From contig JAFAOS010000365.1 in assembly GCA_019247515.1 (NCBI GenBank), positions 1 to 40,373 on the forward strand: DNA of 40,373 bases, written 5' to 3'. The DNA comes from Chloroflexota bacterium (GTDB lineage Bacteria > Chloroflexota > UBA6077 > CF-72). The notes under the pieces are model-generated. The model searched no databases, was not told the DNA's origin, and saw nothing but the letters and a program-made list of their open reading frames with translations. The position numbers and the translations under genes were made by a program. Shown here piece by piece: positions 15,743-24,696 of the stretch (positions are counted from its first letter, which is position 1; the number at the start of each line of letters is the position of its first letter).

Positions 15743-17564
15743 TACCACGCTGCTGCTCAGCCAGTTCTACATCAAGTTCGCCGGCACCGAAGCCAGCGAA
15801 CCTATGATGCTGAACCTGGTGGAAGCGACCGTGGAAAACAGCTTGCACCTGCCGGATGTTGCCACCCTCACCTTCCACGATCCAGACGGTAAGTGGGTGG
15901 ACGACAGCAACGTTTCGCCTGGTAAGGCCCTCACGATCACCGCCAAGGTCGGCGAAACGACCCACGAGTTGTTCGATGGTGAGATCGTCGAGCTGGAGTC
16001 CGACTTCTTTCCTGGCGAGCGGCGCCTCATGGTCCGCGCATTTGACCGACTCCACCGTCTGGCGCGCGGACGCCAGGTGCGTTCCTTCGTGAACATGAAT
16101 GACGGCGACATCATCCAGAAGATCGCCAGTGAAGTTGGCCTGACCGCCAAAGTGGGTCCGACCCAGACCGTGCACCCGTACGTTCTTCAGGACAACGTCA
16201 CCGATCTGGAATTCCTGCGCGGCCGCGCGGGACTGCTCGGCTATCTCCTGTTCGTTCACGAGAAGACACTGCACTGCGAGCCGTACGGATCGCAGACCAA
16301 CGCGCTCACCATTCATTACGGCGAGGACCTGCGCGAGTTTCATCCGCGACTGACCACGGTCGACCAGGTCAGCACCGCGACGGCTACTGGCTGGGATCCG
16401 AAGCAGGCGCAGGCGATTGTCGGCCGCGCAAGTGAAGCCCAGGGCGCACCGACTGTCGGCGAAGGTACTCAGGGCGGCACGGTCGCTCAGAAGGCGTTCA
16501 ATATCAACGCCAGCATTCAGGTGGCGGATCGACCCATCCGCACGCAAGCGATGGCGGACAGGTTGGCGCAGGCTTCGCTGGATCGACGCGCCGGACGCTT
16601 CATCGAAGCGGAAGGCACGACTCGGGGGAATCCACAGCTAATCGCGGCCGCATCCGTGGACCTGCAAGGCCTCGGGCAGCGCTTTTCGGGCAAGTACTTC
16701 GTGACCTCCAGCACGCACAAATATTCATCTGAACATGGGTACGTGACGCAGTTCACGGTTTCGGGTTTTCAACCGTCCAGCTTGCTCTCGCTGCTCGCTC
16801 CAGAGCGTGATGGCCTGGCTTCGCCGCGCATCGGGCTGGTCGTCGGCGTGGTGACGGACAACAACGATCCGGACGGGCTCGGTCGAGTCAAGGTCCTGTA
16901 CCCATGGCTTTCGCAAGATCACGCCAGCGACTGGGCGCGCGTCGTCATACCCGGTGGCGGAACGCAGCGCGGCATGCAGTTCCTGCCGGAAGTCAACGAC
17001 GAAGTGCTCGTCGGATTCGAGCAGGGCGACATCAACTTTCCCTATGTGCTAGGCGGGTTGTGGAACGGCAAGAACGCCCCTCCCAGCAAAAGCGGCGAAG
17101 TCATCTCCGGAGGCAAAGTCAACAAGCGGGTGATCCGGTCGCGCACGGGGCACATCATTACACTTGACGATTCCGACAATGAGGCGAGCATCACCATCGT
17201 CGACAACACGGGCAAGAACAAGGTGTTCCTCGACTCGATGAAGAACAAGCTGACCGTGCATCTCGAGGGCGACATGCTGTTCGAGGCGCCGCAGGGCGAC
17301 GTGTCGATCAAGGGCAAGACTATCAATGTCGAAGCCACTGACGCGTTGAAAGTTAAAGGTATGTCTGTCGACACAGAGGCGGATACGAGCGTTAATGTAA
17401 AGGCAGGGACCGACATGAAGGTCTCTGGGCTCAACACCGAGCTGAGCGGCTCGGTGAGCGCCAAACTCAAAAGCGTTGCGACCGACGTCACCGCCGACGC
17501 GAAGCTTACGCTCAGCGGCAGCGCGATGACACAGGTCTCGGGCGGAATCATCCAGGTTGGCTAA
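15735..17564 (+). CDS. Spike/hub protein (Pvc8/Afp8-like, VgrG-related)
   Basis: 609 aa if TTG 15735 is the start, preceded by GGAG at 15721-15724; this overlaps the LysM gene by 8 bp. An in-frame upstream extension is Arg/Ser/Pro-rich and lies wholly in the neighbour's shadow, so it is rejected. Residues about 1-350 are a gpD/gp27-like hub fold (LSQFYIKFAG, FDRLHRLARG, NVTDLEFLRGRAGLLGYLLF). Residues about 363-445 are a gp5-type OB fold (GLVVGVVTDNNDPDGLGRVK, then ARVVIPGGG, LPEVNDEVLVGFEQGD and YVLGGLWNG). Residues about 515-609 are the repetitive strands of a trimeric beta-helix. The protein forms the membrane-piercing tip under the tube. No effector domain is fused to its end, and no PAAR protein follows, so the tip cap is unexplained. 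Confidence 0.95.
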   Translation: MADTTLLLSQFYIKFAGTEASEPMMLNLVEATVENSLHLPDVATLTFHDPDGKWVDDSNVSPGKALTITAKVGETTHELFDGEIVELESDFFPGERRLMVRAFDRLHRLARGRQVRSFVNMNDGDIIQKIASEVGLTAKVGPTQTVHPYVLQDNVTDLEFLRGRAGLLGYLLFVHEKTLHCEPYGSQTNALTIHYGEDLREFHPRLTTVDQVSTATATGWDPKQAQAIVGRASEAQGAPTVGEGTQGGTVAQKAFNINASIQVADRPIRTQAMADRLAQASLDRRAGRFIEAEGTTRGNPQLIAAASVDLQGLGQRFSGKYFVTSSTHKYSSEHGYVTQFTVSGFQPSSLLSLLAPERDGLASPRIGLVVGVVTDNNDPDGLGRVKVLYPWLSQDHASDWARVVIPGGGTQRGMQFLPEVNDEVLVGFEQGDINFPYVLGGLWNGKNAPPSKSGEVISGGKVNKRVIRSRTGHIITLDDSDNEASITIVDNTGKNKVFLDSMKNKLTVHLEGDMLFEAPQGDVSIKGKTINVEATDALKVKGMSVDTEADTSVNVKAGTDMKVSGLNTELSGSVSAKLKSVATDVTADAKLTLSGSAMTQVSGGIIQVG

Positions 17565-17582
17565 CAGGAGGAGAAGTAGCCA

Positions 17583-18005
17583 GTGCCACCTGCAGGGCGT
17601 GTAGATGTTCTTGGATCGGGCTGGGCCTTCCCGCCGACTGTCGACGCGCGCGGTCGCATTGCGCTGGCGCGTCAGGAACGGGACGTCGAAGAAGCGATCT
17701 ACATGATCCTGCTGACACCGGTTGGCCAGCGCGTCATGCGGCCGGAGTTTGGCTGCCGGATTCACGACCTGATCTTCGCCCCGAACGACGCTACGACCAT
17801 GGGCCTAGCGACCTACTACGTGGAGGATGCGCTTGGCATGTGGGAGCCGCGCATTCAGGTGCACGACGTGCGCGTGCAGCCGGACCCCGAGAACCAGGCG
17901 CGACTGCTGGTCCACATCCGATACGAAATCAAGGCGACGCACGATGAACGGTCGCTGGTCTACCCCTTCTACCGTATTCCGGGTGAGATAACTCTGGCCG
18001 ACTGA
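17583..18005 (+). CDS. gp25-like baseplate wedge protein (Pvc9/Afp9-like)
   Basis: 140 aa from GTG 17583, with a strong AGGAGGAG Shine-Dalgarno about 10 bp upstream. The sequence carries the lysozyme-like gp25/W family features: GWAFPPTVDARGRIALARQE, then VEEAIYMILLTPVGQRVMRP and EFGCRIHDLIFAPND. A C-terminal strand pattern (RLLVHIRYEIKA) ends the fold. gp25 proteins start sheath assembly at the baseplate and carry the EPR-like motif (here MRPEFG). It is directly downstream of the spike gene, as in Afp and PVC loci where afp9 follows afp8. Confidence 0.95.
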   Translation: MPPAGRVDVLGSGWAFPPTVDARGRIALARQERDVEEAIYMILLTPVGQRVMRPEFGCRIHDLIFAPNDATTMGLATYYVEDALGMWEPRIQVHDVRVQPDPENQARLLVHIRYEIKATHDERSLVYPFYRIPGEITLAD

Positions 18006-18050
18006 GCAAGATGAACACACGCACCTTACGTGGAGGAGCCAACTACTGAC

Positions 18051-20051
18051 ATGCCTCTGGTAACACCCCGGCTGGACGATCGTCGCTTCCAGGACATCGT
18101 CGACGAAGCGAAAAGCCGCATCCCGCGTTACTGTCCCGAGTGGACTGACCACAACGTCAGTGATCCGGGCGTCGCGTTGATCGAGCTCTTCGCCTGGATG
18201 ACTGATCTGCTCCTGTACCGTGTCAACCAGGTGCCGGATCGGATGTATGTCAAGTTCCTCGAGCTGATCGGGGTTCGCCTGGAGCCGCCGCGCGCGGCGC
18301 GGGCGCCGGTGACCTTTTATCTGTCCGCTGCGCAGCCGACGGATGTGAGCATTCCCGAGGGCACCGAGGTCGCCACCATCCGCACCGAGACGAGCCCGGC
18401 CATCGTTTTCACGACGGAAGCGGAGCTGACCATTCGCACCCCGACACTCATCGACGCGTTCACCCGTCGCGCCGGCGCCGCTGATGCGGCCGACGCCTGG
18501 TCGCGCGTCGACGTGGCCAGGTTGGGCATGACCGGCCACCGGTTGCAAGTCTTCGCGACGCAGCCGCAGCCGGGCGATGCGATGTACCTGCCCTTCGAGC
18601 GCGATCATTCGCAGCACGTACTGGCCGTGATTATGACCTGCGAGCTGGCGGGTGGTGCGGGCATCGATCCGCTCGATCCGCCCCTGGCGTGGGAGGTGTG
18701 GCAAGGGGACTCGACCGGCTGGGTCGCGTGCGAAGTCGAGTACGACGGAACAGGCGGCTTCAATACTCCGGGCGAGGTGATCCTTCACACGCCGGTCATG
18801 CAAGAGGCGGAGTTTGCCGGCACGCGTGGACGGTGGCTGCGTTGCCGGCTGACCGAGACTCGACCCGGACAGCGGACGTACTACGCCTCGCCGTGGGTTG
18901 ACCGGCTGCGGGTGGAGGCGCGGGGCGGCACCGTCGGCGCCCGCCACGCCACGTCGGTCCGTGACGAGATTCTGGGTCAGAGCGACGGCACACCCGGCCA
19001 GACGTTCTCGCTTCAGCACGCCCCGTTGCTGGCGCGCGACAAGCATCAGGAGTACCTGATCGTCGACTCGCCCGGCAGTGAGCTGGAGCAGTGGGAGGAG
19101 GTTGAGGATTTCGCCGACTCGGGCCCGAACGACCGCCACTTCACTCTCGACAGTACGGATGGGACGCTGACGCTCGGACCAACCCTGCTGCAACCGGACG
19201 GCACGGTGTATCGATTTGGTGCCACACCGCTCAAGCGCAGCTGGCTGAGGTTCAGCCGGTACCAGCACGGCGGCGGGGTGGTTGGCAACGTGCCGCGCGG
19301 CACGTTGAATGTGATGAAGACGTCGATTCCGTACGTCACTCAGGTGACCAATCGCCAGCCGGCGATGGGCGGTCGGGACGCACAGTCGCTCGACGACGCG
19401 AAATTGCGCGCACCACAGATGTTGCGCACCCGCACGCGCGCGGTGACTGCCGAAGACTACGAGTACCTGGCACTGCAGGTGCCGGGCGTGGCACGCGCAC
19501 ACTGCCTGGCGCCTGGCGCGGTACCGGCGGCGCCTGGTGACCTGGAGCCTGGCGAAGTGGTGGTGCTGGTGCTGCCACAACTGCCGGATTCGGATGGGCA
19601 CGCGGGCGCGAATTCCTCGCTAGAACGTCCGGACCTGCTGCGCGCGGTGCGCGCCCACCTGGACGAGCGACGCGTCGTCGGCGCCCGCCTGGACGTGCGC
19701 GCGCCGCGGGCTATCGACGTGTCGGTTGAGGTGACGCTGCGCGTCTCGACGCGCACCGAGCAGTACGTGATCGAGAACGTGCGGCGCGCCGCCGAGCGGG
19801 CGCTGTACACCTATTTGAGTCCGTATACCGGCGGACCGGACGGCAAAGGTTGGCCGATCGGGCGCGACCTGCACGTTTCCGAAATCTACGCGCGGCTGCA
19901 GCGCGTCTCGGGCGTTGAGTACGTCGACGAGGTGCGCGTCACAATTCCGGATCCGAACTCGCCGGATGGAGTCCAGACGGTCTCCCCGCGGCTGGGCTTG
20001 ACGTCGGACGCCGTGCTGCGCTCGGGTCAGCACAAGGTCCTGGTGCAGTGA
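18051..20051 (+). CDS. Baseplate J-like/gp6-like wedge protein (Pvc11/Afp11-like)
   Basis: 666 aa from ATG 18051, with GGAGGAG 12 bp upstream; GTG 18030 is in frame but has poorer support. The N-terminus (LDDRRFQDIVDEAKSRIPRY, then WTDHNVSDPGVALIELFAWM and LLLYRVNQVPDRMYVKFLEL) and the central AVTAEDYEYLALQVPGVARA are hallmarks of the baseplate assembly J/gp6 family. The C-terminal part (DVSVEVTLRVS, then YTGGPDGKGWPIGRDLHVSE) completes it. Six gp6-like dimers make the wedge ring that triggers sheath contraction. It overlaps the next gene by 4 bp (GTGA). A PAAR gene (Afp10 slot), normally between Pvc9 and Pvc11, is missing. Confidence 0.94.
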   Translation: MPLVTPRLDDRRFQDIVDEAKSRIPRYCPEWTDHNVSDPGVALIELFAWMTDLLLYRVNQVPDRMYVKFLELIGVRLEPPRAARAPVTFYLSAAQPTDVSIPEGTEVATIRTETSPAIVFTTEAELTIRTPTLIDAFTRRAGAADAADAWSRVDVARLGMTGHRLQVFATQPQPGDAMYLPFERDHSQHVLAVIMTCELAGGAGIDPLDPPLAWEVWQGDSTGWVACEVEYDGTGGFNTPGEVILHTPVMQEAEFAGTRGRWLRCRLTETRPGQRTYYASPWVDRLRVEARGGTVGARHATSVRDEILGQSDGTPGQTFSLQHAPLLARDKHQEYLIVDSPGSELEQWEEVEDFADSGPNDRHFTLDSTDGTLTLGPTLLQPDGTVYRFGATPLKRSWLRFSRYQHGGGVVGNVPRGTLNVMKTSIPYVTQVTNRQPAMGGRDAQSLDDAKLRAPQMLRTRTRAVTAEDYEYLALQVPGVARAHCLAPGAVPAAPGDLEPGEVVVLVLPQLPDSDGHAGANSSLERPDLLRAVRAHLDERRVVGARLDVRAPRAIDVSVEVTLRVSTRTEQYVIENVRRAAERALYTYLSPYTGGPDGKGWPIGRDLHVSEIYARLQRVSGVEYVDEVRVTIPDPNSPDGVQTVSPRLGLTSDAVLRSGQHKVLVQ

Positions 20052-21073
20052 GCCACGCCACGCCACCTGGCGACGTGACGCTGTCCAGGGAGGCCAGCGG
20101 AGGTCCGCAGCGACCCGCGGAGGTTGCAGTTGACGAAGGCGAGCTGCAGGTCTATCTGGAGGGCAGCCTGGTCCGGACCTTTGCCCTGAATGTTCCGCTG
20201 GTGACCATGGGCCGCACGCCTGCGAACGTGCTGCCACTGCCGGATCCGTCGGTGTCGCGCGCACACGCCGACCTGCGCGTGTCACCGGAAGCGGTCATTC
20301 TCACCGACCGCAACAGCGCCAACGGGACGTTTGTCAACGACGTGCGGCTCGCGCCCGAGCAACCGATCCAGCTGGTACACGGCAGCGTCATTCGCATCGG
20401 GCCGTTCGTCATCCGCTACGCGACGACCGCGGCAGCGGTCGAGAGCGCGAACGGCCCGGAACAGGTCGAGGAACGCGCCGCTCCGCCTGAGCCGACGCCG
20501 GTCCTGGTGACGATCCCGCCGGCCGTGTTCGAGCCGGCGCCCGATCCGCGACCGACCTATCGGATGCCGCTGCCGAGCGAGGCCGTCAGTAGTTATCTCG
20601 ACTTTCTGCCTGTCATCTTTCACGACGGCGATTTCCTGGGTCGCTTTCTGATGATCTTTCAGTCCGTCTGGGAACCACTGGAATACCGACAGGACCACAT
20701 GGACATGTACTTCGACGCGCGAACGTGTCCGCCGTCGTTTCTAACCTGGCTTGCCGATTGGCTGAGTGTCAGCGTCGGCCAGGTCATGGAAGAAGGTCGA
20801 CTACGCGGCTTGCTTGGCGAAGCTGTCGAGCTGTATCGGTGGCGCGGGACACGCTACGGACTGACGCGACTGATCGAAGTGTGCACCGGTCTGCGGCCGG
20901 TGATCGCCGAAGCGCCGTCGAATCCGGCGGTGCTGCACATTCGGGTCACGATTCCGTCGGAAAGCAATCTGGATCGTGACATGATCGAGCGCTTGATTCG
21001 CGAGCACAAACCGGCCCACACGGCTTACCAGTTAGAAGTCTTTTCGGACGCGGACTCACACGCGCTCGCGTAG
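20048..21073 (+). CDS. FHA domain fused to phage tail protein I (Pvc12/Afp12-like)
   Basis: 341 aa from GTG 20048, overlapping the previous stop. Residues about 33-125 are a complete FHA domain: GR at 55-56, SxxH at 70-73 (SVSRAH) and NGTFVN at 92-97, the residues that grip phosphothreonine. A Pro/Glu-rich linker (130-175) follows. Residues about 176-335 match the P2 gpI-like tail protein family used as the outer wedge in eCIS ([57 protein letters not shown], then [13 protein letters not shown]). The fusion places a phosphopeptide reader on the baseplate. With the PP2C phosphatase in the same block, this suggests assembly or firing controlled by threonine phosphorylation. The gene is the last of the injection system and overlaps the convergent glycosyltransferase by 18 bp. 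Confidence 0.94.
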   Translation: MSHATPPGDVTLSREASGGPQRPAEVAVDEGELQVYLEGSLVRTFALNVPLVTMGRTPANVLPLPDPSVSRAHADLRVSPEAVILTDRNSANGTFVNDVRLAPEQPIQLVHGSVIRIGPFVIRYATTAAAVESANGPEQVEERAAPPEPTPVLVTIPPAVFEPAPDPRPTYRMPLPSEAVSSYLDFLPVIFHDGDFLGRFLMIFQSVWEPLEYRQDHMDMYFDARTCPPSFLTWLADWLSVSVGQVMEEGRLRGLLGEAVELYRWRGTRYGLTRLIEVCTGLRPVIAEAPSNPAVLHIRVTIPSESNLDRDMIERLIREHKPAHTAYQLEVFSDADSHALA

Positions 21074-22309
21074 CGGCTTGCTTGCCTCGGCGCGGGGTGG
21101 GATGTGCGCGCCGGCGGGAGCTAATCGATGCGGTTCTTCCAGCAGCTCGCGGTACAGCAGCTCGGTGTCGCCAACCATCTTTTCAATCGAAAACCGCTGA
21201 CGTACACGCTGCCGGCCGGCTTCCCCCAGGGCTCTGGCAGTCTCGGGTGCGTGCGCGAGCTGAGCCAGCGCTTCGGCCAGCGCGACCGGATCGCCGGCCG
21301 GAACCAGCAGCCCCGTTTCGCCGTCGAGCACCACTTCGGGAATGGTGGCAACACGCGAGGCGACGACCGGTCGGCCGGCGGCCATGGATTCCAGCAGAAC
21401 CAGGCCGAACCCTTCCCAGATGGAAGGCATCGCGAAGACGTCCATGGCGTGCATCAGCGCCGGTACGTCGCGGCGCGGTCCGAGCACGTGGACGCGGTCC
21501 GCGACTCCGGCCTCCAACGCCAGATCGCGCAGGTAGTCTTCAAGGTCGCCGCTCCCGGCGATGACCGCGTGCGCGTTGGGAACGCGTTCGAGCAGCAGCG
21601 GCATCGCGGCGATCAGATGTCGTTGCCCCTTCTGCAGAGCCAGTCGACCGACGTTGCCGACCAGAAAATCGTCGGGTCCGACGCCGACGTCCGCCCGGAT
21701 CTGGCGGCCCTCACGTTCCAGCGAGCGGGTCACCGGCGGCTCGATGCCGTGATAGACGCGCCGCACCCGAGACGGGTGACGCACCCCGCGTGAGACGGTA
21801 AAGCGCGCGATGTGATCAGAGATCGCAATAATCAGGTCCTGTCGTGCGGAGACCGCGTAGTGGACCAGGCCGACGAAGGGATTGAGGAAAAACCGGTCGT
21901 CGTTGTGACGGGTCGAGACGAGCAAGGGCGCCCGGTCGCCGAGGCGGCCGACGGCGAGTGCGCCGAAGATATCAGCGCGGAACAGGTGCGAGTGGAGGAT
22001 GTCGAAGTGACCGTCGCGCAGCAGCGAGGTGAGCCGTTGCAGGGCGAAGGCATCGAGGCGGGTGCGCGCCCTGAGCAGGTGGACCGGGATGCCAGCTTGA
22101 CGGAAGACAGCTACGAGCTCGCCCTCGCCACGCAGGACGGCCACCTCGAACTCGAATGCCGACCGGTCGGCGTGCGTGAGGAGGGCCAGGACGTGGTTTT
22201 CGGCGCCGCCGCGCTCGAGCGAGGTGATGAGCTGGAGCACGCGGATCGGAGGACGGTCTATCCGTGGCTCGATGCGCTGCGCGAGCGCCACCTCCGACAC
22301 GCGGCGCAT
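21056..22309 (-). CDS. Glycosyltransferase family 4 (GT-B fold)
   Basis: 417 aa. The N-terminal [20 protein letters not shown] and [14 protein letters not shown], with the C-terminal nucleotide-binding block ([40 protein letters not shown], then [13 protein letters not shown]), are typical of retaining GT4 enzymes. The E-x7-E pattern (EGFGLVLLE) is intact. It would move a sugar from a nucleotide donor onto a cell-envelope or exopolysaccharide acceptor at the cytoplasmic membrane. It starts 7 bp after the stop of the beta-propeller gene on the same strand, so the two are co-transcribed. Its 3' end overlaps the injection-system tail gene by 18 bp on the opposite strand. The sugar specificity cannot be read from the sequence. 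Confidence 0.92.
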   Translation of the reverse strand: MRRVSEVALAQRIEPRIDRPPIRVLQLITSLERGGAENHVLALLTHADRSAFEFEVAVLRGEGELVAVFRQAGIPVHLLRARTRLDAFALQRLTSLLRDGHFDILHSHLFRADIFGALAVGRLGDRAPLLVSTRHNDDRFFLNPFVGLVHYAVSARQDLIIAISDHIARFTVSRGVRHPSRVRRVYHGIEPPVTRSLEREGRQIRADVGVGPDDFLVGNVGRLALQKGQRHLIAAMPLLLERVPNAHAVIAGSGDLEDYLRDLALEAGVADRVHVLGPRRDVPALMHAMDVFAMPSIWEGFGLVLLESMAAGRPVVASRVATIPEVVLDGETGLLVPAGDPVALAEALAQLAHAPETARALGEAGRQRVRQRFSIEKMVGDTELLYRELLEEPHRLAPAGAHIPPRAEASKPLRERV

Positions 22310-22316
22310 TCTACTG

Positions 22317-23690
22317 TTAGCTCGGAGAGGTCAGGCCCATCAGTTGGAAGGCGGCCACCCCGTCGGGAGTGGCGACGTACACCTGGCCGCCGCCGAACGC
22401 CAGGCCCGCGAACTTGTTCGGCTGGCCCGGCAGCTGCCCGGCGAAACGCTGGTTGCCCGTGGCCGCGTCCAGCGCAAGCACGCGGCCGCTGAGGTCGACG
22501 TCCCAGACCGCGCCGGCGGCGACGATCGGTGCGCCCACCGTCGGCTGGCCCTGTTCACCCGGACCCTGCCACGCCAGCGCGAAGCCCAGCGGGTTGTTGT
22601 TGACCTGGAGTGCCACCACCTTGCCGCCGCACGGCAGGTACAGCATTCCCGAGGAGTACGCGGTCGCGCCAAAGACACCACCGCAGCCTGCCGGAATAGA
22701 GCCAGAGTAGGCCTCTCCGCCGACTCCGCCCAGGCTGCCCATCTTCAGCAGATAGCCCTGCCCGTTCTTGCCCGACTGAAAGACCAGCCCCAAGTCGGGT
22801 AGCAGCGCTGGCGGTACCGACCCGACGTCCTGGTCAGATCGATCGAGTGCCAGCCAGTCCGAGGGCTGCCACGAGTCCACCTCCTGGGCCGCCGGCGACA
22901 AAGCCAGGACGGCCTCGGTTCGGCCTTCAGGGCCGCTCGCATCACCATTGCCGGTCGCCGCGTACAGGTTGCCATCAGTACCGATAGCCACTCCACCCGG
23001 CGCCCACATCCCGGCCCGACGGGCGGGTGTAGTGTACGTCGTCAGGTCGGCTGTCGGATCGGACGCTGAGGCGGCGACAACCTGCCCGTGATAGTTGCCG
23101 CAGTCACCAAACCGGCCGCCGAACGGAATGTAAACCTGGCCCTGGTCCAGCGCCAGCGCTCCGCGTTGGCCTGCGGCAGGGGAGTCCAGTCCTGGCTGAT
23201 TGAGTGGTCGGTGCCACGCGACGCTGCCGGAGTTGATGTCGACCGCGTACAGCTCGTAATTCGTCGGGTTGACCATCGCCGCCGCATAGAGCAGCCCGCT
23301 GCTGGTGTCGATGGTCGGCGTACCGGTGATTCCGACGATGGGGCGGATGTTGCCGCACGGCAGGGCGCTGGCCTGCGTCGGTTCGGCCAGGTGCGTTTGC
23401 CACAGCGGCGCGCCGCTGGCGGCGTCGATCGAATACAGCGTGTTGTTTTCGGTCGCGACGAAGACGTGTCCGCCCACGTACAGCGGTTCGGCATACACGG
23501 CGGCGTCGAGGCCCGCGGTCGTCCACGTGGGCTGCACGTTGTCAAAGGTGCTGCCGGCGGCGGCGACGCCCGCGCGGTCCGCCGAGTGGTGATAGGTCGG
23601 CCAATCGTCGTCGGCTGCACTGACCGGCGCTGTCGGCGCAGAGCCGACCAGAGCCAGTGCCACCGCTATCGCGAGCAACGTCTTCTGCAT
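22317..23690 (-). CDS. Secreted PQQ-type beta-propeller repeat protein
   Basis: 457 aa from ATG at 23690 (reverse), chosen because a clean signal peptide ([20 protein letters not shown], cleaved after PVSA near residue 25) and an AGAGGAA site precede it; a longer Arg-rich extension is unlikely. After the signal, repeated blades carry the W/G-rich pattern of PQQ-like propellers: [66 protein letters not shown] and [16 protein letters not shown]. Such domains act as exported binding or scaffold proteins; the residues for PQQ-dependent alcohol dehydrogenase catalysis are not evident. The gene forms an operon with the GT4 gene and is divergent from the methyltransferase. Confidence 0.88.
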   Translation of the reverse strand: MQKTLLAIAVALALVGSAPTAPVSAADDDWPTYHHSADRAGVAAAGSTFDNVQPTWTTAGLDAAVYAEPLYVGGHVFVATENNTLYSIDAASGAPLWQTHLAEPTQASALPCGNIRPIVGITGTPTIDTSSGLLYAAAMVNPTNYELYAVDINSGSVAWHRPLNQPGLDSPAAGQRGALALDQGQVYIPFGGRFGDCGNYHGQVVAASASDPTADLTTYTTPARRAGMWAPGGVAIGTDGNLYAATGNGDASGPEGRTEAVLALSPAAQEVDSWQPSDWLALDRSDQDVGSVPPALLPDLGLVFQSGKNGQGYLLKMGSLGGVGGEAYSGSIPAGCGGVFGATAYSSGMLYLPCGGKVVALQVNNNPLGFALAWQGPGEQGQPTVGAPIVAAGAVWDVDLSGRVLALDAATGNQRFAGQLPGQPNKFAGLAFGGGQVYVATPDGVAAFQLMGLTSPS

Positions 23691-23748
23691 ACGCCTGTTC
23701 CTCTCAACTATCCTACGTCGCGATGTCCGCGCCCACGGACGCGTCGAC

Positions 23749-24696
23749 TTGAAGCGCTCGCTCCTGGCGTGGCTGCGCTGCCCGGTGTGCCGGTCGCGGC
23801 TCAGCGTCAATTCCGAGCTCGACGAGATCCAGACGGGGCGCCTCACGTGTACGCAAGGTCACGCGTTTCCGGTGCTGCGTGGCATTCCGCGTTTCGTTTC
23901 CCAGGACGCATATACCAGCAGCTTCTCTTACGAGTGGGACCACTTTCGAAAAACTCAACTCGACAGCTGGACCGGGCGAAGCGACACGCGCGACCGACTT
24001 CAGGCGAGCCTCAACTTTCCACTCGAGCAGTTGCAGGACAAGCTCGTGCTCGACGCCGGCTGCGGCATGGGCCGTTTCGCGGAGGTCGTGCAGCGCTTCG
24101 GGGCCACGTACGTGGGCATGGACTATAGCTACGCGGTGGATGCCGCGTATCGGAATGCAGGCCACTTGCCGGGCGTGCATTTCGTCCAGGCCGACATTTT
24201 CGATCCGCCGTTTGCTGACGGCGCCTTCGACCTGGCGATGGCGCTGGGCGTCCTGCACCACACTCCAGACCCGCGGGCGGCATTTCAGAGCCTGTCGCAC
24301 GTTGTCAAAGAAGGTGGACAGTTGACAATCACCGTGTATGACGCGGGCAACAAGGTCTACGTCGCCAATTCTCGTTTCTGGCGCAGGTACACGACCCGAC
24401 TGCCACGCCGCGTGTTGCACGTCTTGAGCTTCGCCGCGGTACCGCTGTACTCCTTGTGGACGTTGCCCCGACTGGGCTGGGTCTTCCGCAGCATGGCGTT
24501 CATCAGTCTCGAGCGCGACTGGCGGTGGCGCGTGCTCGACACGTTCGACTGGTATTCGCCGCGTTTTCAGTCGTGGCACACGCACCACGAAGTCTTTGGC
24601 TGGTTCAAAGAAAATGGCTTCGAGTCGATCGAAGTGCTCGCCCCCAGCGTTTCTCAGATCGGCACGAAAGTAAAGGCCCGCGCATGTGCGGAATAA
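23749..24696 (+). CDS. Trm112-like zinc domain plus class I SAM methyltransferase
   Basis: 315 aa from TTG 23749; no in-frame ATG lies closer. Residues 8-50 form a Trm112-like Zn module (CPVC at 11-14, C34, H38, then FPVLRGIPRFV). The SAM-binding motif LDAGCGMGRF spans 101-110, with ADIFDPPFADGAFDLAMALG and the post-II HHTPDP following. The C-terminal half carries hydrophobic stretches (VLHVLSFAAVPLYSLWTL) that may hug the membrane. This layout is common in surface-polysaccharide clusters, where such enzymes methylate sugars or lipid carriers. It overlaps the amidotransferase gene by 13 bp. The substrate is unknown. Confidence 0.88.
   Translation: MKRSLLAWLRCPVCRSRLSVNSELDEIQTGRLTCTQGHAFPVLRGIPRFVSQDAYTSSFSYEWDHFRKTQLDSWTGRSDTRDRLQASLNFPLEQLQDKLVLDAGCGMGRFAEVVQRFGATYVGMDYSYAVDAAYRNAGHLPGVHFVQADIFDPPFADGAFDLAMALGVLHHTPDPRAAFQSLSHVVKEGGQLTITVYDAGNKVYVANSRFWRRYTTRLPRRVLHVLSFAAVPLYSLWTLPRLGWVFRSMAFISLERDWRWRVLDTFDWYSPRFQSWHTHHEVFGWFKENGFESIEVLAPSVSQIGTKVKARACAE

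Noticed and set aside
23710..23715. Possible -10 (TAGGAT on the minus strand) for the beta-propeller gene
   Set aside because: No acceptable -35 at the right distance; too weak to report as a promoter.
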